A stretch of DNA of 64,000 bases, taken from the NCBI RefSeq assembly GCF_026967575.1, contig NZ_CP114054.1:2170001-2234000 (forward strand), in the 5' to 3' direction. Source of the DNA: Aurantiacibacter sp. MUD11. Its GTDB lineage: Bacteria; Pseudomonadota; Alphaproteobacteria; Sphingomonadales; Sphingomonadaceae. Each line of letters opens with the position of its first letter. Positions within the stretch are counted from its first letter, which is position 1. Made by a program: the position numbers and the translations under genes. The notes under the pieces were generated by a model that saw only the letters and a list, made by a program, of their open reading frames with translations, had not been told where the DNA came from and made no database searches. Of this stretch, positions 19,573 through 27,378 are shown piece by piece.

Positions 19573-19953
19573 TCACGCTACCCGGTGCAGGGCGCACAGC
19601 TTGTGCCCGTCCGGATCGCGCAGGTAGGCCAGCCACAGCTTCACCGCGCCCATGTCGCGCACGCCCGGCGGGTCCTCGATGGCGGTGCCGCCGGCAGCGA
19701 GACCGGCAGCATGCCAGGCCTCGCCCTGTTCCGGGCTGTCCATCTCGAAACCGATGGTTGAACCGTTTGCCACGCAGGCCGGCTCCCCGTCGATCGGCTT
19801 GGTCACCAGGAAGGTGGCGCCCTTGTGCACATAGCGCACGCGGCCCTTGGGATCGATGAAGCCGGGTTCGGCTCCGACGGCTGCGAACAGCGCGTCATAG
19901 AAGGCCTTGGACTTTTCCAGGTCGTTCGAGCCGACCATCATGTGGCTGAACAT
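19573..19953 (-). CDS. VOC (glyoxalase-fold) protein, copy 1
   Basis: A 126-residue vicinal-oxygen-chelate protein with two beta-alpha-beta-beta-beta halves. The first half opens MFSHMMVGSNDLEKSKAFYDAL, giving the usual first-strand His; the end YLRDPDGHKLCAL lacks the Glu that normally follows GN/GHK in metal-dependent glyoxalases, so metal binding may differ. It is one of three tandem paralogs (shared WHAAGLA-GGT and YLRDPDG motifs) lying between adhC and fghA. Function is not known; placement suggests handling of glutathione-aldehyde adducts. Confidence 0.85.
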   Translation of the reverse strand: MFSHMMVGSNDLEKSKAFYDALFAAVGAEPGFIDPKGRVRYVHKGATFLVTKPIDGEPACVANGSTIGFEMDSPEQGEAWHAAGLAAGGTAIEDPPGVRDMGAVKLWLAYLRDPDGHKLCALHRVA

Positions 19954-19959
19954 GTGTAC

Positions 19960-20349
19960 CTACTCCCCAACGTTGATGGTGAAAGCGCCCAGCTTGTTGC
20001 CGTCCGGGTCGCGCAAATAGGCGGCATAGATCTTTTGCTCGCCATAATCCCGTCGGCCCGGTTCGCCTTCGCAGCTGCCGCCATTGGCGAGACCGGCCGC
20101 ATGCCAGGCGTCGACTGCGGCCTGGTCCGGTGCGTTCAAGCCGATGGTGCCGCCATTGGCGTGTGTGGCCGGCTCGCCATCGCGCGGCGTGCCGACCATG
20201 AACATGCCGCTGGGCGGCTGGCCATAGTAACCGCCATGCTCGTGGCGGTTACACTCCACACCCAGCGCACCAAAGGTCGCGTCATAGAAGACTACGGCCT
20301 TTTCTGGGTCGTTGGTGCCGACCACTACGTGGGTGAGGAGATGGTTCAT
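19960..20349 (-). CDS. VOC (glyoxalase-fold) protein, copy 2
   Basis: A 129-residue paralog of the flanking VOC genes, opening MNHLLTHVVVGTNDPEKAVVFYDATFG with a first-strand His. It differs from copy 1 by an insert of Gly/Tyr residues (HEHGGYYGQPPSG) and by EGEPGRRDYGEQKIYAAYLRDPDGNKLGAF at the end, again without the terminal Glu ligand. It is separated by 6 bases from copy 1 and 3 bases from copy 3, so all three are co-transcribed. Confidence 0.85.
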   Translation of the reverse strand: MNHLLTHVVVGTNDPEKAVVFYDATFGALGVECNRHEHGGYYGQPPSGMFMVGTPRDGEPATHANGGTIGLNAPDQAAVDAWHAAGLANGGSCEGEPGRRDYGEQKIYAAYLRDPDGNKLGAFTINVGE

Positions 20350-20352
20350 GCC

Positions 20353-20733
20353 TCAGCCTTCGGCGTTGGGGCAGAAGGCGCAGATCTTGTTGCCGTCCGG
20401 ATCGCGCAGATAGGCGCCGTACATCTGGCCGGGGCTGTTCGGACGCACGCCGGGAGCACCTTCGTCGGTGCCGCCATTGGCGAGACCGGCAGCGTGCCAG
20501 GCGTTCACTTCGTCGTAGTTCTTGGCCTTGAGGCCCAGCGTCGCGCCGTTGGAAACCGTGGCGGCTTCACCGTTGGCGGGCTTGCCGACGGCAACCGCGC
20601 CGCCTTCGTTCGCATAGACCGTCAGGTGCGGATATTCGCCGACAGCCTGCACTCCGATGGCGCCCATGGTGGCGTTGTAGAACTGGCGCGACTTTTCGAC
20701 GTCGTTGGTGCCGAGAAACACGTGATTGAGCAT
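20353..20733 (-). CDS. VOC (glyoxalase-fold) protein, copy 3
   Basis: A 126-residue VOC protein (MLNHVFLGTNDVEKSRQFYN start) with a first-strand His and the shared WHAAGLANGGT and YLRDPDGNKICAF motifs. I start at 20733 because GAGAGG lies just upstream and the longer frame only adds sequence outside the fold. It is the first gene of the VOC-fghA-fds block and follows a 27-bp palindrome at 20800-20826. Confidence 0.85.
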   Translation of the reverse strand: MLNHVFLGTNDVEKSRQFYNATMGAIGVQAVGEYPHLTVYANEGGAVAVGKPANGEAATVSNGATLGLKAKNYDEVNAWHAAGLANGGTDEGAPGVRPNSPGQMYGAYLRDPDGNKICAFCPNAEG

Positions 20734-20799
20734 GGCTGGGTTTCCTCTCTTGGGGGCGCACGGCTTGACCTCGCCGAACGCGATTCTTTCTTGTTTCAT

Positions 20800-20826
20800 C
20801 ACATAGCTGAAATTTTCAGCAATGTG
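20800..20826. promoter_or_regulatory. 27-bp palindromic operator candidate upstream of the VOC-fghA-fds operon
   Basis: The two 13-base arms begin CACAT, then GCTGAAA, and mirror around position 20813, matching at 12 of 13 pairs (only 20805/20821 mismatched). The centre is 80 bases upstream of the first VOC start, a normal operator position. The AT-rich dyad contrasts with its GC-rich surroundings. No binding protein can be named. Confidence 0.6.
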
Positions 20827-20839
20827 AAAGAATGAATGA

Positions 20840-20868
20840 CCTGCCGGGCGGATTTTTCGCCAGGCAGG
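20840..20868 (-). terminator. Hairpin after adhC
   Basis: On the minus strand CCTGCCTGGCG pairs with CGCCCGGCAGG (11 pairs, one wobble or mismatch) around an A-rich loop, starting 14 bases after the adhC stop. There is no clear U tract, so it may be an attenuator or an mRNA 3'-end stabiliser rather than a full terminator. It separates adhC from the VOC-fghA-fds genes. Confidence 0.45.
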
Positions 20869-20881
20869 CTTCAGTTCGGGG

Positions 20882-21988
<1,107 letters not shown>

Positions 21989-22023
21989 GTCAAACAGTCT
22001 CCCGAAGGAATGGTAGTGTCAGG

Positions 22024-23397
22024 TCAGGTTTCGGCCTTTTCGGCCAATTCTGCCTTCAGCGCTTCTTCGTCGGCATCGCGGATCGGCATGATCCACAGCA
22101 GGAACATGGCGATCACCGAACCCGCGCTCATGATCGCGGAAACGATGAACACTTCCTGGTTGCCGAAGTAGTCGAACAGCGCGCCTGCCACGATGGGCGA
22201 GCCCGCCGCACCGAAGCGCCCGACGCCCAGCACGAAGCCGGTGCCGCTGGCGCGGGCATAGGCCGGGAAGCTGAGCGCGAAGGCGGCATAGTAGCCGACG
22301 ATGGCGGCGTTGAGGAAGAACATGGTCAGCAGCGCGGCAATACGCCACTCCCACAGGCTCTCGTGCCCGATGCCGAAATACAGCACCGCGCCAACGCCCA
22401 GCAGCAGCGCGGCGATGGTCGGGCCCTTGAGGCCGAACTTCTTCAGGAAGAAGCCGAAGATCGCACCACCGATGGCTCCGCCGATATTGGCATAGGTCAG
22501 GCTGCTGGCACCCTCCGCCGGGCTGAAGCCGGCCAACGCCACGATCGTCGGGGCGTTCTTGAGGATGTAGTAGAAGGTGAAGGTGTGGGCCATGTAGCCG
22601 AAGGCCAGCAGCAGCGTGATCGGCCGCAGCTTGGCATCGCCCAGGATGTCGGTCGCCTTGGGCTTGGGCCCGGTTTCCTTGAGCGCGGGCAGCTCTTCGA
22701 TCGGCGGCTTGCCGAAGGCGGCCAGCGAACGGTTGATCTTGGCCACCGCGTCGGCCGGGCGGCGCGCCGCGTAGTAGGCCGGCGTTTCCGGAACCAGCAG
22801 CAGCACCAGCGGGATCATCAGCGCGGTGACGATGGCGCCGAAGATGAAGACGGCCTGCCAGTCATACTGCACCAGCAGCCATTCCTGCGCGGCGAAACCG
22901 CCGATCACGCCGCCCACCGGATAGCCGATGACGTAGAAGGCCATCGACAGGCTGCGGCCGTTCTTGCTGGTGGTTTCCGCGACCACGGCGTTGGTGGAGG
23001 CAAGCATGCCGCCGATGCCGAGGCCGGTGATGAAGCGCCACACCGTCATGATGGTCACGCCGTCGGCCTGGCTGGCCATGTACATGCCGACCGCCATGAC
23101 CGCGAGACAGGCCAGCATGGTCGCCTTGCGGCCGTACTTGTCGGCCGCACCGCCGAGGATGACCGAGCCGAAGCCCATGCCGACCAGTTCGGCGGACAGG
23201 ACCACGCCCAGTTCGGTGCGGGTGATGCCCCAGTCTTCCATGATGCCCGGTGCGGCAAAGGCGCTGGACAGCACGTCGAACCCGTCGAGCGCGTTGAGAA
23301 GCACCATGAGGATCACGACAATGAACTGCCGTGCGCCCATCGGCGTATCGTTGATCACGTTGATGGGGTTCGCGCCCCCGCTGCTCGGTCCGGCCAT
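22024..23397 (-). CDS. MFS transporter, aromatic acid:H+ symporter type
   Basis: A 457-residue 12-helix major facilitator. The first helix carries LLNALDGFDVLSSAFAAPGI, with the DGxD motif of the AAHS family (PcaK/BenK/VanK), and the loop 2-3 motif GGAADKYGRKATML is the MFS signature. It lies 30 bases downstream of marR with a strong GGGAGAGGA site. Context suggests uptake of a lignin-derived aromatic acid. The substrate is not decidable from sequence. Confidence 0.88.
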   Translation of the reverse strand: MAGPSSGGANPINVINDTPMGARQFIVVILMVLLNALDGFDVLSSAFAAPGIMEDWGITRTELGVVLSAELVGMGFGSVILGGAADKYGRKATMLACLAVMAVGMYMASQADGVTIMTVWRFITGLGIGGMLASTNAVVAETTSKNGRSLSMAFYVIGYPVGGVIGGFAAQEWLLVQYDWQAVFIFGAIVTALMIPLVLLLVPETPAYYAARRPADAVAKINRSLAAFGKPPIEELPALKETGPKPKATDILGDAKLRPITLLLAFGYMAHTFTFYYILKNAPTIVALAGFSPAEGASSLTYANIGGAIGGAIFGFFLKKFGLKGPTIAALLLGVGAVLYFGIGHESLWEWRIAALLTMFFLNAAIVGYYAAFALSFPAYARASGTGFVLGVGRFGAAGSPIVAGALFDYFGNQEVFIVSAIMSAGSVIAMFLLWIMPIRDADEEALKAELAEKAET

Positions 23398-23427
23398 TTT
23401 GACTTTGTCCTCTCCCTGGAAGGGCCC

Positions 23428-23880
23428 TTATTCGTGGATTCGCGCGAGCATTTCCACCAGTTTTTCGACTTCTTCGTCGGTAAACCGGCTTTTTAGCCAC
23501 GCTTCGTGTTCGGCAATGCAGCTTTTGGCCTGTACCAGCGCGGCGCTGCCTTCGTCCGTCAGGTGCAATGCCTGCTTGCGTCCGTCGCTGGAGGAGCGCT
23601 CGCGCCGCAGGTAGCCGCGCGACTGCAGGCGGTTGACGATGGTCATGGTCGTGGCCCGGTCCATTCGCAGGCGGGTGCCCACTTCGATCTGTGCGATGCC
23701 GGGGTTCTCGCCCACCAGCCACAACACGCTGACCTGCTTCTGCGTCAGCCCCAGTTCCACGAATGTATCGGTGAAGTGGCGATAGACGGCACCATGCGCC
23801 AGCCGGATATGGAAGCCGACGATCTCGTCCAGTTCCCCGTATTCGGGCGCTTTGTCCTCGGTCAATGCGGCTTCGGCCAA
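23428..23880 (-). CDS. MarR-family transcriptional regulator
   Basis: A winged-helix regulator of about 150 residues. The core runs from LTQKQVSVLWLVGENPGIAQIEVGTRLRMDRATTMTIVNRL (helix-turn-helix) to the wing RGYLRRERSSSDGRKQALHLT. The frame has an ATG at 23946, but that would sit only four bases from the divergent dioxygenase start and place the operator inside this gene. I prefer the in-frame TTG at 23880 (another TTG is at 23865). Members of this family usually repress divergent catabolic genes and release DNA on binding a phenolic ligand. The conserved 22-bp element at 23908-23929 is its probable site. Confidence 0.85.
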   Translation of the reverse strand: MAEAALTEDKAPEYGELDEIVGFHIRLAHGAVYRHFTDTFVELGLTQKQVSVLWLVGENPGIAQIEVGTRLRMDRATTMTIVNRLQSRGYLRRERSSSDGRKQALHLTDEGSAALVQAKSCIAEHEAWLKSRFTDEEVEKLVEMLARIHE

Positions 23881-23899
23881 TGTCCTGCTTTCGTCTGCC

Positions 23900-23928
23900 T
23901 TGTCGAGATTGTTAGTAGAGCATACAAA
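23900..23928 (+). promoter_or_regulatory. Candidate promoter of the lignostilbene dioxygenase gene
   Basis: TTGTCG (23900-23905) and TACAAA (23923-23928) are spaced by 17 bases and lie upstream of the AAGGAGA ribosome site at 23936-23942. The operator overlaps the spacer and -10 region, which fits repression by occlusion. Inferred from position and weak consensus match. Confidence 0.4.
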
Positions 23929-23929
23929 T
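23908..23929. promoter_or_regulatory. Shared operator, copy 1 (marR / lignostilbene dioxygenase promoter)
   Basis: The 19-bp core TTGTTAGTAGAGCATACAA (23909-23927) has TTGT/ACAA ends separated by 11 bases. The surrounding 22 bp match the element at 43507-43528 at 19 of 22 positions, in the same orientation relative to the gene it precedes. This is the likely binding site of the divergent MarR protein (inference). Confidence 0.7.
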
Positions 23930-23950
23930 ATCCGCAAGGAGAGCATTGCC

Positions 23951-25432
23951 ATGGCCCATTTCCCGGACACGCCCAATTTCACCGGCTTCAACACCCCCAG
24001 CCGGATCGAGGCGGATATCGAAGACCTGCTGCACGAAGGCGAAATCCCCACGGAGATCGACGGCGCCTTCTTCCGCGTGCAGCCAGATCCGCAGTTTCCG
24101 CCGCTGCTGGGCGATGACATCGCCTTCAACGGCGATGGCATGATCACCCGCTTCCACATCCACGATGGCCAGGTGGATTTCAAACAGCGCTGGGCGAAGA
24201 CCGACAAGTGGTTTGCCGAGCGCAAGGCCGGGCGCGGCCTGTTCGGGAAGTATCGCAACCCGACCACTGACGATCCCTCGGTGAAGGGCATGATCCGTTC
24301 CACCGCCAACACCAATGCCTGGATCTACGCCGGCAAGCTGTGGGCGATGAAGGAGGACAGCCCGTCGCTGATCATGGACCCGGTGACGATGGAAACCGAC
24401 GGGTTTGAAACCTGGGAAGGCGCGATGAAGAGCGAGACCTTCACCGCGCACCCGAAGATCGACCCGCACACCGGCAACATGGTCGCCATCGGCTATGCCG
24501 CCAGCGGCCTGTGCACCGACGATGTCGCCTACATGGAGGTCGACAAGGACGGCAAGCTGGTGCGCGAGAAGTGGTTCAAAGTGCCGTACTACTGCATGAT
24601 GCACGACTTCGCGATCACCGAGGATTACCTCGTGCTGCATATCGTGCCCTCGACCAGCAACTGGGACCGCCTCAACGCGGGTGAAATCCACTTCGGCTTC
24701 GACACCACGCTGCCGGTCTACCTCGGCGTGATCCCGCGCCGCGACGACCTGACCGACGAGGACATCCGCTGGTTCAAGCGCGACAACTGCTTCGCCAGCC
24801 ACGTCGTCAACGCCTGGCAGGATGGCAGCAAGGTGCACTTCGTGATCCCCGAAGCGAAGAACAACATGTTCCCCTTCTTCCCGGACATCCACGGCGCGCC
24901 GTTCAACGGTGCCGAAGCGATGAGCAAGCTCACCCGCTGGACGGTCGACCTTGCCAGCAATGGCGACGAGTTCGACGAGATCGTCCCGCTGACCGAGACC
25001 GCCAGCGAATTCCCGCGCATCGACGATCGCTTCACCGGCGTGAAGACGCGCTACACCTGGGGGCTGGAGATGGACATGCGCCGCCCCTGCGAGCTGAAGG
25101 GCGGCAGCGCCGGCGGCTTCCTGATGAACTGCCTGTTCCTGAAGGACCTGGAAACCGGCGAGGAAAAGCACTGGTGGTGCGGCCCGGTCTCGAGCCTGCA
25201 GGAGCCGTGCTTCGTCCCGCGCACGCCGGACGCGTCCGAAGGCGACGGCTGGATCGTGATGCTGTGCAACCGGCTGGAGAACAAGAACACCGACCTTCTG
25301 ATCTTCGATGCTCTCGACATCGAGAAAGGCCCGGTGGCGACGGTGCATGTGCCGATCCGTCTGCGCTTCGGCCTGCACGGCAACTTCGCCCGCAGCGAGG
25401 ACATCGGGCTGAAGGCGCCCGAACCGGCCTGA
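23951..25432 (+). CDS. lsd: Lignostilbene-alpha,beta-dioxygenase (carotenoid-cleavage-oxygenase family)
   Basis: A 493-residue non-heme iron enzyme that cleaves the central double bond of 4-hydroxystilbenes to two aldehydes. Counting residues from the ATG at 23951 puts histidines at 167, 218, 284 and 476, the four iron ligands I recall for the Novosphingobium stilbene dioxygenase NOV1. The 4-hydroxyphenyl-binding residues F59, Y101 and K134 of NOV1/LsdA fall at the same numbers. This makes stilbene cleavage far more likely than carotenoid cleavage. A strong AAGGAGA site precedes it. Divergent from marR and downstream of the shared operator. Typical products would be vanillin plus a second aromatic aldehyde. 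Confidence 0.93.
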   Translation: MAHFPDTPNFTGFNTPSRIEADIEDLLHEGEIPTEIDGAFFRVQPDPQFPPLLGDDIAFNGDGMITRFHIHDGQVDFKQRWAKTDKWFAERKAGRGLFGKYRNPTTDDPSVKGMIRSTANTNAWIYAGKLWAMKEDSPSLIMDPVTMETDGFETWEGAMKSETFTAHPKIDPHTGNMVAIGYAASGLCTDDVAYMEVDKDGKLVREKWFKVPYYCMMHDFAITEDYLVLHIVPSTSNWDRLNAGEIHFGFDTTLPVYLGVIPRRDDLTDEDIRWFKRDNCFASHVVNAWQDGSKVHFVIPEAKNNMFPFFPDIHGAPFNGAEAMSKLTRWTVDLASNGDEFDEIVPLTETASEFPRIDDRFTGVKTRYTWGLEMDMRRPCELKGGSAGGFLMNCLFLKDLETGEEKHWWCGPVSSLQEPCFVPRTPDASEGDGWIVMLCNRLENKNTDLLIFDALDIEKGPVATVHVPIRLRFGLHGNFARSEDIGLKAPEPA

Positions 25433-25452
25433 CCACAGTGGCTTGATTTGAG

Positions 25453-25488
25453 CCCTCCGCTGGGCAAGACCTGTCGCCCAGGGGAGGG
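25453..25488 (+). promoter_or_regulatory. RBS-sequestering hairpin between the dioxygenase and serine hydrolase genes
   Basis: CCCTCCGCTGGGC (25453-25465) pairs with GCCCAGGGGAGGG (25476-25488) at 12 of 13 positions with a 10-base loop. The 3' arm contains the ribosome-binding GGGGAGGG of the gene starting at 25495. It could limit translation of the hydrolase or act as a weak terminator for the dioxygenase. Confidence 0.45.
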
Positions 25489-25494
25489 ACGATC

Positions 25495-26748
25495 ATGAAA
25501 TTCCGTGTTGCTGCCGCGCTTGCCACGCTGGCCCTGGTCGGCTGTGAGGCCGCATCGGACGTTCCGGTTACGGAACCGCATCCGTTTTCCCTCGCAGAGA
25601 CCGCGGGAAGCGAGCCACCTTCGGCTGCGACAATCGCCATGCGCTGGCAATGGCTCAACCCGGAGGTCAATTCCTTCACCTTCCGCAACACGCATGAGGT
25701 GTTCGCCTTTCGCGAGGTGGATGCCCCGGAAAGTACCGGGGAACTGGCGCGCCGCTCCGCCCTGTCCATGCCCGCCGGCGCGTTCGCCGGCGAGAATGTG
25801 ACCTACGACGAATGGGCGGAGCGCACCTTCACCAACGCCTTCATCGTGCTGCGCGACGGCGAGATCGTGTTCGAGGACTATCGCAACCGGATGACGGCAG
25901 ACACGCCGCACATCGCCTTCTCCATGTCGAAGACGATTACCGCCATGCTGATCGGGCAAGCGCTGGAGCGGGGCGAAATCGCTTCGCTGGATGACCCGGT
26001 CAGCAGCTATGTGCCTGCCCTGGCCGAAGGCGGATATGGCGAGGCGACGATCCACAACCTGCTCGAAATGCGCTCCGGCGCGGCGATCGAGGAGCGTTAC
26101 GACTTCGGCGACAACCCCAGCCTCGCGGGACTGATCCATCAGCAGGCCATCGTCGAGAACGTGCGCCGTTTCGCCGAATTCGGCGTGGGCATCGACTCTC
26201 GCGAGGCACCGGGGGGCGAGTTCAACTACGCCACGCTGGACACCGCGGTGCTCGGCTGGGTGCTGGAAGAGGCGACCGGCGAGCGGATCGAGGACCTGAC
26301 CGAGACCCGCCTGTGGCAGCCGATGGGCGCCGAGTTCGACGCGCACTGGCTGGCGGACGGACCGGTCGGCACGGGCAGGGCGCTCAACGGCATGGGCTTC
26401 AATGCCGCGCTGCGCGATTTCGCGCGGCTAGGCCAGCTCATGCTCGACGACGGCATGGTCGGCGAAACGCGGGTGCTGCCGGAAGGCTGGCTAGCGCAAA
26501 TGACCACCATGCGTCCGCTCGACCCCGAAAGCCCAAGGCCCGGCTACGGCCTGCAGACCTGGCAGTTCGGCGACGAGGAGGGCGCTTACGCCGCTGTCGG
26601 ACTGGCAGGCCAGTACATCTATGTGCATCCCGCCAGCCGCACCGTGGTGGTGAAGCTCAGCTACTATCCGCCGGGCGCGGAGCTCGACGGCGAAGTGGCC
26701 GATTATTTCGAGACTATCGCCCGAACTTCCACGGAGACAACGCCATGA
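25495..26748 (+). CDS. Lipoprotein serine hydrolase (beta-lactamase class C / NylB-like fold)
   Basis: A 417-residue predicted lipoprotein: signal MKFRVAAALATLALVGC with the lipobox Cys at 17. The penicillin-binding-like catalytic domain has SMSK (Ser-x-x-Lys) in AFSMSKTITAMLIG near residue 143 and a Tyr-bearing second motif in GGEFNYATLDT. The third K/H-T-G motif is not obvious. Family members are esterases, amidases such as 6-aminohexanoate hydrolase, or DD-peptidases; a beta-lactamase role is not implied. Downstream of the dioxygenase and overlapping the DUF3237 gene by four bases. Could release aromatics from esters outside the cytoplasm (inference). Confidence 0.82.
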   Translation: MKFRVAAALATLALVGCEAASDVPVTEPHPFSLAETAGSEPPSAATIAMRWQWLNPEVNSFTFRNTHEVFAFREVDAPESTGELARRSALSMPAGAFAGENVTYDEWAERTFTNAFIVLRDGEIVFEDYRNRMTADTPHIAFSMSKTITAMLIGQALERGEIASLDDPVSSYVPALAEGGYGEATIHNLLEMRSGAAIEERYDFGDNPSLAGLIHQQAIVENVRRFAEFGVGIDSREAPGGEFNYATLDTAVLGWVLEEATGERIEDLTETRLWQPMGAEFDAHWLADGPVGTGRALNGMGFNAALRDFARLGQLMLDDGMVGETRVLPEGWLAQMTTMRPLDPESPRPGYGLQTWQFGDEEGAYAAVGLAGQYIYVHPASRTVVVKLSYYPPGAELDGEVADYFETIARTSTETTP

Positions 26749-27218
26749 TAGATCCTCCTGCACCTCCCGGCCTCGAATTCGTCTACGAAGCAGGCGGCCA
26801 ACTCGAGGAGCCGCGCCAGATCGGCGAGACCTATGATGGCACGCGGCGGATCATCCCGATCATCGCCGGCGGTTACGTGAAGGGACCGAAGATCAGCGGC
26901 AAGCTGATGGGCAATTCGGCGGACTGGCAGGTGACTCGGCACGATGGGGTGACGGTGGCCGACGCCATCTATGCCATCGAGACCGATGACGGTGCGCTGA
27001 TCCAGATCCGCAACAAGGGCCTGCGCCACGGTCCGGTCGAGGTGATGCGGCGGCTGGTGGCCGGCGAGGATGTCGATCCGTCTGAGTACTATTTCCGCAC
27101 CGTGCCCGAATTCATCGCGCCCGACGGCCCGTACGACTGGCTCAACAGGTCGATCTTCATCTGCTCGGGCGCACGCTTTGCCAGCTCGATCAAGCTGTGG
27201 GTCTGGCGCGTGACCTAA
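26745..27218 (+). CDS. DUF3237 (UPF0311) family protein
   Basis: A 157-residue cytoplasmic protein of the DUF3237 beta-barrel family. Family features are IAGGYVKGPKISGKLMGNSADWQ near residue 42, YAIETDDGALIQIRNKG, and the C-terminal YDWLNRSIFICSG. No signal peptide. The start overlaps the upstream hydrolase stop (ATGA). Function of the family is unsettled. Its recurrent appearance near sphingomonad aromatic-degradation genes, as here next to a stilbene dioxygenase, suggests a catabolic lyase or decarboxylase role, which I regard as speculative. Confidence 0.85.
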   Translation: MIDPPAPPGLEFVYEAGGQLEEPRQIGETYDGTRRIIPIIAGGYVKGPKISGKLMGNSADWQVTRHDGVTVADAIYAIETDDGALIQIRNKGLRHGPVEVMRRLVAGEDVDPSEYYFRTVPEFIAPDGPYDWLNRSIFICSGARFASSIKLWVWRVT

Positions 27219-27240
27219 CCTGCCGGGGCTGACAGCCGGA

Positions 27241-27286
27241 CAAGGAAAAGGCGCGGCGGGATTGCTCCGGCCGCGCCTTTTCCTTG
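27241..27286. terminator. Bidirectional terminator between the DUF3237 and adhesin genes
   Basis: A perfect 17-bp stem (27241-27257 with 27270-27286; core AAAAGGCGCGGC) around a 12-base loop. The A run at the start and T run at the end of the arms let it work on both strands: after the DUF3237 gene and after the adhesin gene. Confidence 0.88.
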
Positions 27287-27378
27287 TCCATTTTCCTAGG
27301 CCCGAAATGGATGGGGACGGCCTCTCGGCCGCCCCCAAGGCTCCCCAGTTCGAGGGAGGATCGTTAAGCCGTAACGGC

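Noticed and set aside
20353..20802. Longer start for VOC copy 3 at 20802
   Set aside because: The extra 23 residues lie outside the VOC fold and approach the palindrome, while the ATG at 20733 has a good ribosome site.
23428..23946. ATG start for marR at 23946
   Set aside because: It would leave four bases to the divergent dioxygenase start and put the conserved operator inside the coding region; TTG at 23880 gives a standard 150-residue MarR protein.
25495..26748. Beta-lactam resistance gene
   Set aside because: The fold is shared with esterases and amidases, the third catalytic motif is not evident, and the context is catabolic; resistance cannot be claimed.
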